Shown here piece after piece: positions 33,096 through 42,954 of a DNA stretch of 64,000 nucleotides (position 1 is the first letter of the stretch; every line of letters starts with the position of its first letter). The notes beneath the pieces are model-generated. The model searched no databases. It was not told where the DNA came from and worked only from the letters and a program-made list of their open reading frames with translations. The stretch comes from Nesterenkonia sp. Act20 (GTDB lineage Bacteria > Actinomycetota > Actinomycetes > Actinomycetales > Micrococcaceae): NCBI RefSeq assembly GCF_019173455.1, contig NZ_JADPQH010000001.1, positions 1,456,391 to 1,520,390 on the forward strand, in the 5' to 3' direction. Made by a program: the position numbers and the translations under genes.

Positions 33096-33766
33096 CAGTC
33101 CTCCACCTCCTCGATGGTGATCCGCGCGTCCGACGCGGAGTCGGCGCCCCCGTGCACCTCGGCGGGTCCGTGGCGGCGGAACGGTGCGTCTCGCTCGGTC
33201 TTGGAGAACCCCGACATCCTGCCGAGGCGCTTCTCCGCCTTGACCACGGCGACATCGGAGCGGCTGCCGCAGGTCCGGATGATCAGCGCCTCCGTCGTCA
33301 GCGCGTCCAGCCGGATCTTCTCTGCGTCCTCATCGGAGGTGACGTCGAGCGCGTGGAGGTAGAGCGTCGCCGTCGTCCGGTCCACATCGAGGACCAGGGA
33401 GCCCGGCACCAGGGAGAGCGTGTGTCCGGTGAGTGTGACGATGAGGTCATCGTGGCTGCGCAGCTGGACCGAGATCACGGAGTTCCTCACCCGCGGTCCG
33501 GTGACCACCGAGAGCCAGGAGACCTGGAAAGAGGCCGCCACCGTCTTCATCAGAAAGCGAGCCGTGAAGACCGCCCCCCAGAGGGGGTTCAGCCGCCCGC
33601 TGCCGCGCAGCGGAGGGAGGTAGAACACGCGCACGATGATGGTCGCGTAGATCAGCCCGACGATCAGCGTACCCAGTGTGAAGTCGCGCCAGATCGCCAT
33701 CCAGAAGAAGCCCAGGAAGACGATCAGCGGGAGCTCGAGCCGCAGCGGAGTCTTGGGTCGCTTCAT
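33095..33766 (-). CDS. mrpE: Na+/H+ antiporter subunit E
   Basis: 223 residues. The N-terminal helices LELPLIVFLGFFWMAIWRDF and TLGTLIVGLIYATIIVRVFY and the conserved VLDVDRTTATLYLHALDV match MnhE. A ~50-residue hydrophilic C-terminus is extra. Its ATG overlaps the mrpD stop by four bases. Confidence 0.9.
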   Translation of the reverse strand: MKRPKTPLRLELPLIVFLGFFWMAIWRDFTLGTLIVGLIYATIIVRVFYLPPLRGSGRLNPLWGAVFTARFLMKTVAASFQVSWLSVVTGPRVRNSVISVQLRSHDDLIVTLTGHTLSLVPGSLVLDVDRTTATLYLHALDVTSDEDAEKIRLDALTTEALIIRTCGSRSDVAVVKAEKRLGRMSGFSKTERDAPFRRHGPAEVHGGADSASDARITIEEVED

Positions 33767-35499
33767 CGGTGATCATCACTCTCATCGGTGATCTCGGGGA
33801 CTACCTCGGCCGACTCGTCGTCGGGCTGCAGCGAGGTCTCCACGGGTGCGTGTTCTGCGGCCCCCCCGTCGCCGGTCTCGTAGTCGATCAGGAAGGTGGC
33901 CGCGAAGTCCTCAAGCTCCTCGCGGACTCCGTCGGAACGCTCCGGGCCGAACACCGCCTCCAGATACGGGGTGCGCTCGTACATGTCCTGAGCCGCGGCA
34001 CGGGAGAAGTCCATCAGCGGTCCGGCGAAGACCGTGAAGGCCAGCGACATCGCGACCAGGGCCGCCGTAGGCGCCACCATGGACATCGGCAGATAGCGCT
34101 TGTTGGCCGCCCGAGCGTGGGCCAGCGTCTTGGACATCAGCTGACGCTCCGGAGCCTCATCGGCATCCTCCGGCTTGCGCCAGAATCCGCGGGTCCAGAT
34201 CCTGGCCACCGCCATGAGCGTGAGCAGGGAGGTGAGCACCGAGGCGAAGACCAGGGTCCAGGTGATCCAGGTGTTCTCCGCGATGCCCCCCTGCAGCATT
34301 CCCAGTTTCCCGATGAAGCCGGAGAAGGGCGGGATGCCCGCGAGGTTCATCGCCGGGATGAAGAAGAGCAGGCCCAGCACCGGGGAGATCTTCGCCAGGC
34401 CGCCGAGCCGGAGCACATTGGAGGTGCCGGAACGTCGTTCGATGAGACCCGTGACCAGGAACAGCGTGGTCTGGATGGTGATGTGGTGGGCCACGTAGTA
34501 GATCGTCGCCGCCATGCCGATGATCGAGCTCAGCGCGAGGCCGAAGACCAGATAGCCGATATGGCTGATCAGCGTGAAGGAGAGCATACGTTTGATGTCC
34601 GCCTGGGCGAGCGCACCCAGGATTCCCACGATCATGGTCAGTGCGGCGACGATCATCAGCGCCGTGTTGATCCGCTCTCCGGGGAACAGCAGCGTCTCGG
34701 TGCGAATGATCGCGTAGATGCCCACCTTCGTGAGCAGCCCGGCGAACACCGCCGTGACCGGGGCCGGGGCCGTGGGATAGGAGTCGGGGAGCCAGAAGGC
34801 CAGCGGGAAGACCGCCGCCTTGATCCCGAACGCCACGAGCAGCATCACATGCAGGGTGAGCTGAGTGCTCAGGTCGAGATCACCGAGCTTCAGGGCCAGG
34901 TCGGCGAGGTTCACGGTGCCGGTGGCGGCATAGATCATGCCGATGGCGATCAGGAACAGCATCGAGGAGATGATCGAGACCACCACATAGGTGACCCCGG
35001 CCCTGATGCGAGACTCGCCGCCGCCGAGGGTGAGCAGGACATAGGAGGCGGTCAGGAAGATCTCGAAACCCACATAGAGGTTGAACAGATCTCCGGCGAG
35101 GAAGGCGTTGGAGACGCCCGCGACCAGAATCAGGTAGGTGGGGTAGAAGATCGAGACCGGACCCGAGTCCTCCTTCTCCTCCGCGGCACCCTGCCCGACG
35201 GCGTAGAGCAGCACGCACAGGGTGATGATCGAAGAGACCACCAGCATCAGGGCGGCAAACCGGTCGATGACCATGACGATCCCGAACGGCGCGGGCCAGC
35301 CGGCCAGATGCACCGCGTGGGCACCGCCGTACCAGACCTGGGCCAGCAGCGTGACCTCCAGGATCACGGTGAGGATCAGCGCGCCGATCGCGATCGCGCG
35401 CTGGGTCGACTTGTTGCGGTAGAAGGCGAAGGCGAAGGCAGCACCGAAGAAGGGAATGAGCACTGCCAGCGGGGTGAAGCTCAGGAGTTCGGTGACCAT
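33763..35499 (-). CDS. mrpD: Na+/H+ antiporter subunit D
   Basis: 578 residues, about 14 membrane helices of the complex-I NuoN/M-like proton channel family. It has the conserved Glu in NLYVGFEIFLTASYVLL, a Lys in LLTKVGIYAIIRTE and the broken-helix region ADIKRMLSFTLISHIGY. The C-terminal ~90 residues after the last helix are acidic and hydrophilic. Confidence 0.95.
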   Translation of the reverse strand: MVTELLSFTPLAVLIPFFGAAFAFAFYRNKSTQRAIAIGALILTVILEVTLLAQVWYGGAHAVHLAGWPAPFGIVMVIDRFAALMLVVSSIITLCVLLYAVGQGAAEEKEDSGPVSIFYPTYLILVAGVSNAFLAGDLFNLYVGFEIFLTASYVLLTLGGGESRIRAGVTYVVVSIISSMLFLIAIGMIYAATGTVNLADLALKLGDLDLSTQLTLHVMLLVAFGIKAAVFPLAFWLPDSYPTAPAPVTAVFAGLLTKVGIYAIIRTETLLFPGERINTALMIVAALTMIVGILGALAQADIKRMLSFTLISHIGYLVFGLALSSIIGMAATIYYVAHHITIQTTLFLVTGLIERRSGTSNVLRLGGLAKISPVLGLLFFIPAMNLAGIPPFSGFIGKLGMLQGGIAENTWITWTLVFASVLTSLLTLMAVARIWTRGFWRKPEDADEAPERQLMSKTLAHARAANKRYLPMSMVAPTAALVAMSLAFTVFAGPLMDFSRAAAQDMYERTPYLEAVFGPERSDGVREELEDFAATFLIDYETGDGGAAEHAPVETSLQPDDESAEVVPEITDESDDHR

Positions 35500-36023
35500 C
35501 AGCGCTCCCCCTGCTCTGCGATGGCGGGGCCGTTGCCGGGATCGGGGGCGTCCTCATCGGCGCCGCGGCGCGGATTGAGCATCGGGCGTCCGACGGCGTC
35601 GGTCTCATCGGCGAACTCCGTGGTCTCGTCCTCGGCCGAGGCATCCTCCTCTGCGTCGTAGGCCCCGGCATAGGACGCCACGCGGCGGTCCTCCTCATCG
35701 TCGGCGAGCTCATCCTGGCGGGCCAGCACCCAGGAGCGGTAGATCAGCGCGAGCATGAAGCTCACCAGCGCGAAGGCGATGACGATCGCGGTGAGCAGCA
35801 GCGCCTGCGGAAGCGGGTCAAGATAGTCCTCGGCAGGGATCTCCGGGTCATAGAGCGGGGCGAGACCTGCCCGTCCGGCCGTCTGCAGCAGAAGCAGGTT
35901 CACCGCATTGGAGATCAGGATGATCCCGAGCAGCACCCGGGTCAGCGAGCGTTCGAGCAGCAGGTAGATGCCGATCGCGAAGAGCGCCCCCATCAGAACC
36001 AGCAGCGTGAGATTGATCGTCAT
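35499..36023 (-). CDS. mrpC: Na+/H+ antiporter subunit C
   Basis: 174 residues. Three helices of the NuoK type (LTLLVLMGALFAIGIYLLLE, VLLGIILISNAVNLLLL, ALLLTAIVIAFALVSFMLAL) are followed by ~65 acidic residues (ADDEEDRRVASYAGAYDAEE), longer than the usual ~115-residue MrpC. One-base overlap with mrpD and four-base overlap with mrpA. Confidence 0.93.
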   Translation of the reverse strand: MTINLTLLVLMGALFAIGIYLLLERSLTRVLLGIILISNAVNLLLLQTAGRAGLAPLYDPEIPAEDYLDPLPQALLLTAIVIAFALVSFMLALIYRSWVLARQDELADDEEDRRVASYAGAYDAEEDASAEDETTEFADETDAVGRPMLNPRRGADEDAPDPGNGPAIAEQGER

Positions 36024-39000
36024 CGTGCCACCCCCGCGGAGGTCTCGCCGTGGATGCCGTGACCGGGCGAGGAGGCGCGCTGGCCCTCCCGCTCGCTGCG
36101 CACATCGATCTCCGAGCCCAGGCTGCGCAGAATGTCGACGATCAGCCCGATCACCACGAGGTAGACCCCGACGTCGAAGAGGACCGCCGAGACGAAGTGG
36201 TGGTAGCCGAAGAGCGGCAGGGTGAGCTCGACATCGAAGGACTGGAAGGCCTGCCCGCCAGCGATCAGCGGAGCGAGCCCGGTGAAGCAGGCGACGGCGA
36301 GCCCCCAGCCCATCAATGCTCCGGCGGAGAAGGGGATGGCGGCCTCCAGCTCATAGCGTCCACCCGCCAGGTAGCGCAGCACGAACGCCAGACCGGCCAG
36401 GAGACCGCCGGCGAAGCCGCCGCCGGGAAGGTTGTGACCCGCGAGCAGCAGGTAGAGCGAGATCATGATGATGCCGTGGAACATGAGGCGGGTGACGACC
36501 TCGAAGACGATGCTGCGGTGTTCCGGAGCCACGGTGCGCCCGGCCACGAGCCAGGCCTCCCTGGCCACCGTGGCGAAGGAACGGGCGACCTTGATCTCCC
36601 TGAACTGCCGCGGGGACAGCGCCTTGTCGGAGAGCACACGACCCACCGTGCCGCTGGGGACCTCGTGGAGCTCGCGGCGCTGGACATCGCGGCGCTTGAC
36701 GAAGATCAAGGAGGCGATGCCGGTGGCCGCCGCCGCGAGCACGGTGATCTCTCCGAAGGTGTCCCAGACGCGCAGGTCCACCAGCGTGACGTTGACGATG
36801 TTGGCGCCCTGTCCCACCTCGTAGGCCATCCACGGGAACTCCATGGAGATGGGCTCAGCGATGCGGGCGTCCATGGACATCGCAGCGACGACCATCATCA
36901 CCACTCCGAAACCGACGCCGAGCAGCGCGCGGCCGAGCTTGAAGCGCGTGGGGCTCTGCGTCCAGATCCCGGCGGGCAGGCTGCGCAGCGCGAGCACGAA
37001 GACCACCAGCACGATCGACTCCACCAGCAGCAGGGTCAGCGCCAGATCAGGTGCGCCCTGCAGCGCGAAGATGCCGGCGATCCCCCAGCCACACATGGAG
37101 ACCATGAGCACTGCCATGAAGCGCTTGGGCGCCCAGATCGCACCCGAGGCGCCAGCGAGGATCACCAGGGCGAGCACGATCTGCAGCGGCTGCTCCGCGA
37201 TGATCACCGAGTCCAACGACGCGCGCTCCGCGAGGCTGCGCCCTCCGGGTGCTCCAAAGATCACCACGGCCAGCGGCACCAACGTGGCCACTGCCAGGAT
37301 GATGAACAGATACCAGCCCAGCGCGCCGCGCTGCGTCCGCGCGGTGACCCAGGAGGAGAGCAGATCCACGCCGCGCACGGTGCCGCGATACCCGCGTTCG
37401 GCCTCGACGACGGCGGGGACGTTCGCCTGCAGCCTGCCGAACGCGTCGCGCACCCAGAACAGGGCGAAGCCGAGCACCCAGGTGAGCACGGAGAGTCCCA
37501 GCACGGGGGTCAGCCCGTGCCAGAGAGCGAGGTAGGTCGCCTCCACCCCGGGCTCCACCGGATCGAAGAGCGTCGAGAAGGATTCCGCGAGCGCCTGCAC
37601 CGGCTGCGGGACCAGCGCCAGCGCCACTGTGAACGCGGTCAGGATCATCGGAGCCGCGAGGAAGACCCGCGGCACCGGGCCGTGGAAGATGGTGCGCGCC
37701 ACGGCCACCCCGGGGACGGGACGCTTCGTGGCGAAGGCTCCCCAGAGGAAGCGAGCGGAGTACGCCACGGTCAGCGCCGAGCCGAGGACGACGCCGGCCA
37801 CCACCAGCCAGCCCAGGGTCAGCAGCGATCCAGAGCTGGTGGCCTCGGCGTAGCTGAAGAAGGACTCGAACACGACCTCCTTGGCCACGAAGCCGAACAA
37901 CGGAGGCAGCCCGGCCATCGAGGCGGTGGAGATCAGCGCGACGAGGAACAGCGGCCTCTGTGAGCGGCCCAGACCGGAGAGCTTCCGCAGGTCGCGCGTG
38001 CCCGACTGGTGGTCGATGATCCCGACCACCATGAACAGCGCGGCCTTGAACAACCCGTGCGCCAGCAGCATGGCGAGGCCCGCGAGCGCCGCGTCCTCGG
38101 TTCCCAGCCCGTTGATCATGATCAGGAAGCCCAGCTGGGAGACCGTGCCATAGGCGAGGATCAGTTTGATATCGGTCTGTCGCAGCGCCCGCCATGCCCC
38201 GACCAGCATGGTGATCAGTCCCAACCCGAGCACCAGCGGCAGCCAGAACGTGGATTCATGGAATCCCGGAGCGAAGCGCGCCACCAGGTAGACACCAGCC
38301 TTGACCATGGCGGCGGCGTGGAGATAGGCCGAGACCGGGGTCGGCGCCGCCATCGCGGCGGGCAGCCAGAAGTGGAAGGGCACGAGCGCCGACTTCGAAA
38401 GGGCCCCCAGCAGGACCAGTGCCACCGCGATGTCCACGGCGGTCGCCGTGCTCGAGTCAGCAAGCAGGCTCGGACCGGCGGCGAGGACCTCGGAGAGTCG
38501 GTAGCTTCCGGTGAGCTCGCCGAGCCAGACCAGCCCCACGAGCATGGCGAGTCCGCCGAAGGTCGTCACGATCAACGCCTGGATGGCGGAGCGGCGGGCG
38601 TAGATGCGGTGCGCCGAGAAGCCGATCAGCAGGAAGGAGAGGATCGTGGTGAGCTCCCAGAACACGAAGAGCATGACCAGGTCATCGGAGAGCACCAGCC
38701 CGAGCATCGAGGCGGCGAAGGCGAAGAGCTCTGCGGCGAAGGGACCGGCAGCCCGCTCCGAGGTCGCGAAGTACCGGGCGCAGTAAAGCATGACCAGCGC
38801 ACCCACGCCCAGGATGAGCACCGACATCGCCAGCGAGAGCGCATCGACGCGGAACGCCAGCTCGACGCCGAACTGCGGGATCCACTCCATGACCTCGGCC
38901 GGAGGCGCATTGGGCTCGCCGATCGCCGCCGCCTGGTCCGCCGCGAGCACCGCAGGAACGTAGCTGAGGATCCAGACCAGCGCCGCCGTCAGAAGTGCTG

Positions 39001-39094
39001 CGAGGAGGAAGAAGGTGCGACGGCCGAACCGCTGGAAGATGAACGGAGTCAGGATGCTGACTGCGAAGAGCGCCGTGAGCATCCCAAGGATCAT
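36020..39094 (-). CDS. mrpA: Na+/H+ antiporter subunit A fused to subunit B
   Basis: 1024 residues. The N-terminal ~500 residues are NuoL-like (FVFWELTTILSFLLIGF, TSAYLHAAAMVKAGVYL-type motif seen as PVSAYLHAAAMVKAGVYLVA, TDIKLILAYGTVSQLGF). An MbhE/MbhD-like middle follows, and a complete MnhB domain lies at ~850-1000 (GHNLPGGGFAGGLLAGLAF, FGYHHFVSAVLFDVGVYLVV). No separate mrpB gene exists in the operon. With C-G it forms the multi-subunit Mrp antiporter that exports Na+ against H+, important at high pH or salt. The ribosome site GAGAGGAG precedes the ATG. Confidence 0.95.
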   Translation of the reverse strand: MILGMLTALFAVSILTPFIFQRFGRRTFFLLAALLTAALVWILSYVPAVLAADQAAAIGEPNAPPAEVMEWIPQFGVELAFRVDALSLAMSVLILGVGALVMLYCARYFATSERAAGPFAAELFAFAASMLGLVLSDDLVMLFVFWELTTILSFLLIGFSAHRIYARRSAIQALIVTTFGGLAMLVGLVWLGELTGSYRLSEVLAAGPSLLADSSTATAVDIAVALVLLGALSKSALVPFHFWLPAAMAAPTPVSAYLHAAAMVKAGVYLVARFAPGFHESTFWLPLVLGLGLITMLVGAWRALRQTDIKLILAYGTVSQLGFLIMINGLGTEDAALAGLAMLLAHGLFKAALFMVVGIIDHQSGTRDLRKLSGLGRSQRPLFLVALISTASMAGLPPLFGFVAKEVVFESFFSYAEATSSGSLLTLGWLVVAGVVLGSALTVAYSARFLWGAFATKRPVPGVAVARTIFHGPVPRVFLAAPMILTAFTVALALVPQPVQALAESFSTLFDPVEPGVEATYLALWHGLTPVLGLSVLTWVLGFALFWVRDAFGRLQANVPAVVEAERGYRGTVRGVDLLSSWVTARTQRGALGWYLFIILAVATLVPLAVVIFGAPGGRSLAERASLDSVIIAEQPLQIVLALVILAGASGAIWAPKRFMAVLMVSMCGWGIAGIFALQGAPDLALTLLLVESIVLVVFVLALRSLPAGIWTQSPTRFKLGRALLGVGFGVVMMVVAAMSMDARIAEPISMEFPWMAYEVGQGANIVNVTLVDLRVWDTFGEITVLAAAATGIASLIFVKRRDVQRRELHEVPSGTVGRVLSDKALSPRQFREIKVARSFATVAREAWLVAGRTVAPEHRSIVFEVVTRLMFHGIIMISLYLLLAGHNLPGGGFAGGLLAGLAFVLRYLAGGRYELEAAIPFSAGALMGWGLAVACFTGLAPLIAGGQAFQSFDVELTLPLFGYHHFVSAVLFDVGVYLVVIGLIVDILRSLGSEIDVRSEREGQRASSPGHGIHGETSAGVAR

Positions 39095-39196
39095 CTACCC
39101 CGCTCCTCTCGGTCGACTGTGCCTCGCACGCCCAACTGCGAGTTCCTGAGACCAGGGTCAGCGGCGGCAATCCCCTCAATGTTAACAAACCAGCGT

Positions 39197-39202
39197 TACT
39201 AT
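39197..39202 (+). promoter_or_regulatory. -10 box for the MFS gene (leaderless)
   Basis: TACTAT, six bases, then the ATG at 39209. A palindromic GTTAAC lies just upstream at 39181-39186. Confidence 0.5.
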
Positions 39203-39208
39203 GCGGCA

Positions 39209-40582
39209 ATGACCAGCACCGAGTCCGCTCAGGCACCAGCTCCTGTCCCGCTGAAGAAGCGGCTCATCGCCATCTGGAGCCTGTGGAGCTGGGGCAATGC
39301 GACCGTCAGCGCGGTGATGGTGACCTTCGTCTTCGGCACCTACATCGCCGACGCCGTCGGGCCTGGCGGGCAGGGCACCCAGTATCTGACCACCGCCAAC
39401 ACCATCGCGGGACTCATCATCGCGCTGACCGCCCCGGTGATCGGACAGCGCGCCGACAACGGCGGACGACGACGACGCTGGCTCGTCATCAACACGATGA
39501 TCGTCATCGCGCTGGTGGCCGCCTGCTTCTTCGTGAAGCCAGACCAGGCTTATCTCGTGCTCGGTGTCACGCTGATGGCCACGATGACTCTCTTCGATGA
39601 GTTCGCGAACCTGAACTACAACTCGATGATCACCGATATCTCGGATTCTGAACGGATGGGCCGTGTCTCTGGCATCGGCTGGGGCTCTGGGTATCTCGGC
39701 GGCATCGTGATCCTGGCCATCGTCTACTTCGGCCTGGTGGCCGGGGAGCCGCCGCACATGTTCGGACTCGGCGAGGACGAGATGGTCAACGTCCGGGCGG
39801 TGGCACTCGTGGCCGCCGCATGGTTCCTGATCTTTTCGCTCCCGCTGCTGCTCACCCCGATGAAGACGGCGGACCAGCGTGTGGTGGAGGAGAAGGTGAG
39901 CATCCTGGAGTCCTACCGCCGGCTCATCGGGCTGGTGATAGGACTCTGGGCCGAGGACCGCAACACCTTCTGGTTCCTGGTCTCCTCGGCGATCTACCGC
40001 GACGGCCTCTCCGCCGTCTTCACCTATGGCGCGATCCTCGGCGTCACGGTCTTCGGGTTCACCACCTCAGACATCCTGCTCTTCGGCATCGCCGGCAATG
40101 TGGCCGCCGCCGCCGGAGCGTTCATCGGCGGGTGGTTCGATGACCGGGTGGGCCCACGTCGAGTGATCGCCACCTGTGTCACCGCGCTGATCATCACGGC
40201 GGCCATCCTGTACTTCCTCGATGTGCAGCGCAGCATCGGACCGCTCGTGCTCACACCGCAGACGGCGTTCTGGATCTTCGGACTTCTGCTGTGCGTCTTC
40301 GTCGGACCCGCACAGTCCTCCTCTCGGGCGTTCCTGGCCAGGCTCGCTCCCCCGAGCCGGGCCGGGGAGCTGTTCGGCCTCTACGCCACTGCTGGTCGCA
40401 GCGTGTCCTTCCTGACCCCGGGACTGATCGCGCTGCTGCTGTTCACCGCAGGCGGGGACGACAAGGCCATCATCATCGGCGTGGTGGTGATCCTCACCGC
40501 CGGCCTGGCCACCCTGGCGCTCGTGCACAACCCGACCGGGCCGGCGAAGATGCGGGAGCATCGGATCCTGCGCGGCAGCTGA
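39209..40582 (+). CDS. MFS transporter (Atg22/UMF1-like)
   Basis: 457 residues with 12 predicted membrane helices. The N-terminus KKRLIAIWSLWSWGNATVSA and the loop FDEFANLNYNSMITDISDSE with SGIGWGSGYLGGIVIL match the UMF1/Atg22-like branch of the major facilitator superfamily, whose bacterial substrates are unknown. It is divergent from the mrp operon across a 114-bp gap. The frame remains open far upstream, antisense to mrpA, but the TACTAT box fixes 39209. Confidence 0.8.
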   Translation: MTSTESAQAPAPVPLKKRLIAIWSLWSWGNATVSAVMVTFVFGTYIADAVGPGGQGTQYLTTANTIAGLIIALTAPVIGQRADNGGRRRRWLVINTMIVIALVAACFFVKPDQAYLVLGVTLMATMTLFDEFANLNYNSMITDISDSERMGRVSGIGWGSGYLGGIVILAIVYFGLVAGEPPHMFGLGEDEMVNVRAVALVAAAWFLIFSLPLLLTPMKTADQRVVEEKVSILESYRRLIGLVIGLWAEDRNTFWFLVSSAIYRDGLSAVFTYGAILGVTVFGFTTSDILLFGIAGNVAAAAGAFIGGWFDDRVGPRRVIATCVTALIITAAILYFLDVQRSIGPLVLTPQTAFWIFGLLLCVFVGPAQSSSRAFLARLAPPSRAGELFGLYATAGRSVSFLTPGLIALLLFTAGGDDKAIIIGVVVILTAGLATLALVHNPTGPAKMREHRILRGS

Positions 40583-40683
40583 GGCCGGTGGCCATGAGCC
40601 CCGGCTGTCGCCGGCCTCCGCCTGACTCCGACCCAGCCCTGGATCCGACCTAGGCCTGGATCCGACTCCAGCCTCGCTCCGGC

Positions 40684-41262
40684 CTACTCGACGCGGGTGC
40701 GGTGGAAGTTCGCGTGGCTGCGTGAGGCCGTGGGACCACGCTGGCCCTGATACCGGGACTGATGAGCTCCCGCGCCGTAGGAATGCTCGGCCGGTGAGGT
40801 CAGGCGGAAGAAGCAGAGCTGCCCGATCTTCGATCCGGGCCACAGCTTGATCGGCAGCGTGGCCATGTTCGACAGCTCCAGGGTGACCTGGCCCGAGAAC
40901 CCCGGGTCGATGAAGCCGGCGGTGGAGTGGGTCAACAGGCCCAGACGCCCCAGTGAGCTCTTCCCCTCCAGTCGAGCCGCGACGTCGTCCGGGAGGGTGA
41001 CCGTCTCGTAGGTCGCACCCAGCACGAACTCTCCCGGGTGCAGGATGAAGGGCTCATCAGGATCCACCTCCACCAGTCGGGTCAGATCCGGCTGATCCAG
41101 GGAGGGGTCGATATGAGCGTATTTGTGGTTGTCGAAGAGTCGGAACATGCGCTCCAGGCGCACGTCCACGCTCGAGGGCTGGATCATCGAACGGTCCAGC
41201 GGGTCCAACTTGATCCGCTCGGCGTCGATCTCGGCTCGGATGTCTCGATCAGATAGCAGCAC
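40684..41262 (-). CDS. dcd: dCTP deaminase (possibly dUMP-forming)
   Basis: 192 residues, typical length. It begins [20 protein letters not shown] and has [29 protein letters not shown], the active-site [20 protein letters not shown] and SKIGQLCFF. The C-terminus [15 protein letters not shown] closes over the nucleotide. In mycobacteria this family both deaminates dCTP and hydrolyses dUTP. GTG 41262 has TATTTT six bases upstream, so it appears leaderless. Confidence 0.93.
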   Translation of the reverse strand: MLLSDRDIRAEIDAERIKLDPLDRSMIQPSSVDVRLERMFRLFDNHKYAHIDPSLDQPDLTRLVEVDPDEPFILHPGEFVLGATYETVTLPDDVAARLEGKSSLGRLGLLTHSTAGFIDPGFSGQVTLELSNMATLPIKLWPGSKIGQLCFFRLTSPAEHSYGAGAHQSRYQGQRGPTASRSHANFHRTRVE

Positions 41263-41268
41263 CCGCTC

Positions 41269-41274
41269 AAAATA
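41269..41274 (-). promoter_or_regulatory. -10 box for dcd (leaderless)
   Basis: TATTTT on the minus strand, six bases before the GTG at 41262; it resolves the start inside a longer open frame. Confidence 0.5.
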
Positions 41275-41364
41275 CCGCACCCGGGCGTCATGGCGGCCCT
41301 CCGGGCGCTGCGGTGCAGGCCAGCCCGCATTGCATTCTGCGCGCGTCCATGATCGCGTAGAGGT

Positions 41365-41826
41365 ATGACTGAGACCCCGAATACCCAGCCAGAGCACACT
41401 CCCCAGCAGGACACCGAAACCGTGGGCTCCGCGGCCACGCTCGAGCAGATCCTGATCGAGGGCAAGGACGGCAAGGCGCAGGCCGGTGAGATCATCCGCA
41501 CCTTCCTGACCAGCAGCGTCTACTTCCTCAGTCCAGAGGAGGTCACCGACGAGACCGGATCGGTGAACCCGCTCACGCTGCAGGACAACGAGGGAAACCC
41601 GCTGATCGCGCTCTTCAGCACCAGCGAGAACATCCCCGAGGACTATAAGGAGCACGCACCGCACGCGGTCGAGGCTCCGGGCGTGGCCGTCGTGCAGTCC
41701 ATCACCGGTGCCGGCATCATGATCGACGCCGGCCAGGAGCACGGCTTCCAGATCTCCGCCGAGGGCGTGGAGCGCATCCGCACCGATTTCATCAGCCCCG
41801 CAGAGGACGCTGAAGCACAGCAGTGA
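41365..41826 (+). CDS. SseB-family protein
   Basis: 153 residues, acidic. The central segment ([67 protein letters not shown]) matches the SseB N-terminal domain fold of actinobacterial single-domain proteins. Function unknown. AGAGG stands only two bases before the ATG. Confidence 0.7.
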   Translation: MTETPNTQPEHTPQQDTETVGSAATLEQILIEGKDGKAQAGEIIRTFLTSSVYFLSPEEVTDETGSVNPLTLQDNEGNPLIALFSTSENIPEDYKEHAPHAVEAPGVAVVQSITGAGIMIDAGQEHGFQISAEGVERIRTDFISPAEDAEAQQ

Positions 41827-41946
41827 GCTGACGTGCTCGCGGCCGAGCAGCGACGAGCACGTCTCCACGACTCCCCAGGACCGCCCCTGAACTCCCCCGG
41901 CTAGAGTGAGCAGCTGAATCTACGCTGCTACGCCGAGGGGAGAGAC

Positions 41947-42909
41947 ATGGGGGCGGTCCTGTCTGGTTTCCTGGTCATCTGGCTGATCATCGGGGCCGGC
42001 TGGGTCATCGGACGCTTCGGCGTACTGGGCTCGGACGCGCGGGTGGTGCTCAGCCGCGTCGCGTTCTTCGTCGCCTCGCCCTGCCTGCTGTTCGTCACCA
42101 TCTCGGACTCGTCGATGAGCCAGGTGCTGGGCCCGCAGTTCGTCATCGCCGGCCTCGGCGCCCTCACGACTCTGGGCGTGTACATCCTGCTGGGTCGCCT
42201 GGTGCTGCTCAAAGGCCGAAGCGGCTCCGATCTGATGATCGGCGGCATGAGCGGCTCGCTGGTCAATGCCGCGAACCTCGGCTTCCCCATCGCTGCCTAC
42301 GTGCTGGGAGACATCGCCCTGGCAGCGCCGATCATCATGTTCCAGCTCGCGGTCTATACTCCGATCTACGTCACCGCCCTGGACCTGCTCGGCAGGGACC
42401 AGGGTGGCTCTTCCCGGGTGCGCCCGCATCCGCGGACCTCCACCCTGCGCAGCCTCGCGCAGTCGGCGGTCAACCCGATGATCCTCGGAGCTCTGCTGGG
42501 CCTGATCTTCTCCTGGCAGGACTGGCACTTCCCAGGACCGGTCCAGGAATCCATCGAGCTCGTCGCGGGGGCCTCCATCCCGCTCATGCTGCTGGCGTTC
42601 GGACTGGCCCTGGTCGGCAGCCACCCGCTGGACAAACAAGCCGACCGACGTCGTGACGTGCTTCTGGCCACCGGACTGAAGCTGATCCTGCATCCATTGC
42701 TGGCGTGGCTGCTGGCCGACGTCCTCTTCGGCCTCGACGGTCCAGAGGTGCTGGCCGCCGTCGTGCTCGCTGCGCTTCCCAGCGCACAGAACGTGCTGAT
42801 CGCCGCCGTGCGCTACCAGGCCGGGGAGGTCATCGCGCGCGACACTGTGCTGCTGACCACCATCGCGGCGATCCCCGTCGTGGTGCTCGTCGCTGTGGTG
42901 TTGGGCTGA
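41947..42909 (+). CDS. AEC-family transporter (auxin efflux carrier-like)
   Basis: 320 residues, ten membrane helices in two inverted halves: LSGFLVIWLIIGAGWVIGRF and FFVASPCLLFVTISDSS first, then MILGALLGLIFSWQDWHFPG and ASIPLMLLAFGLALVG in the second half, with the crossover-type PSAQNVLIAAVRY. Bacterial members move malate, malonate or other organic acids. GGGGAGAG precedes the ATG. Confidence 0.85.
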   Translation: MGAVLSGFLVIWLIIGAGWVIGRFGVLGSDARVVLSRVAFFVASPCLLFVTISDSSMSQVLGPQFVIAGLGALTTLGVYILLGRLVLLKGRSGSDLMIGGMSGSLVNAANLGFPIAAYVLGDIALAAPIIMFQLAVYTPIYVTALDLLGRDQGGSSRVRPHPRTSTLRSLAQSAVNPMILGALLGLIFSWQDWHFPGPVQESIELVAGASIPLMLLAFGLALVGSHPLDKQADRRRDVLLATGLKLILHPLLAWLLADVLFGLDGPEVLAAVVLAALPSAQNVLIAAVRYQAGEVIARDTVLLTTIAAIPVVVLVAVVLG

Positions 42910-42941
42910 GCTGCGCGGTCATCGCCTCGCCGGGTCATTGC

Positions 42942-42947
42942 TAGGCT
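42942..42947 (+). promoter_or_regulatory. -10 box for the anchored protein gene at 42955 (leaderless)
   Basis: TAGGCT, seven bases, then the ATG at 42955. Confidence 0.45.
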
Positions 42948-42954
42948 GGCCCCT

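Noticed and set aside
33769-35661. A 630-codon open frame on the plus strand antisense to mrpD
   Set aside because: Composition of a shadow frame (His/Asp/Arg/Gln repeats); mrpD is unmistakable on the other strand.
36050-37963. A 637-codon open frame antisense to mrpA
   Set aside because: Same reason; no ribosome site or domain.
38009-39208. A long N-terminal extension of the MFS protein
   Set aside because: The extension is antisense to mrpA and lacks membrane segments; the TACTAT box points to 39209.
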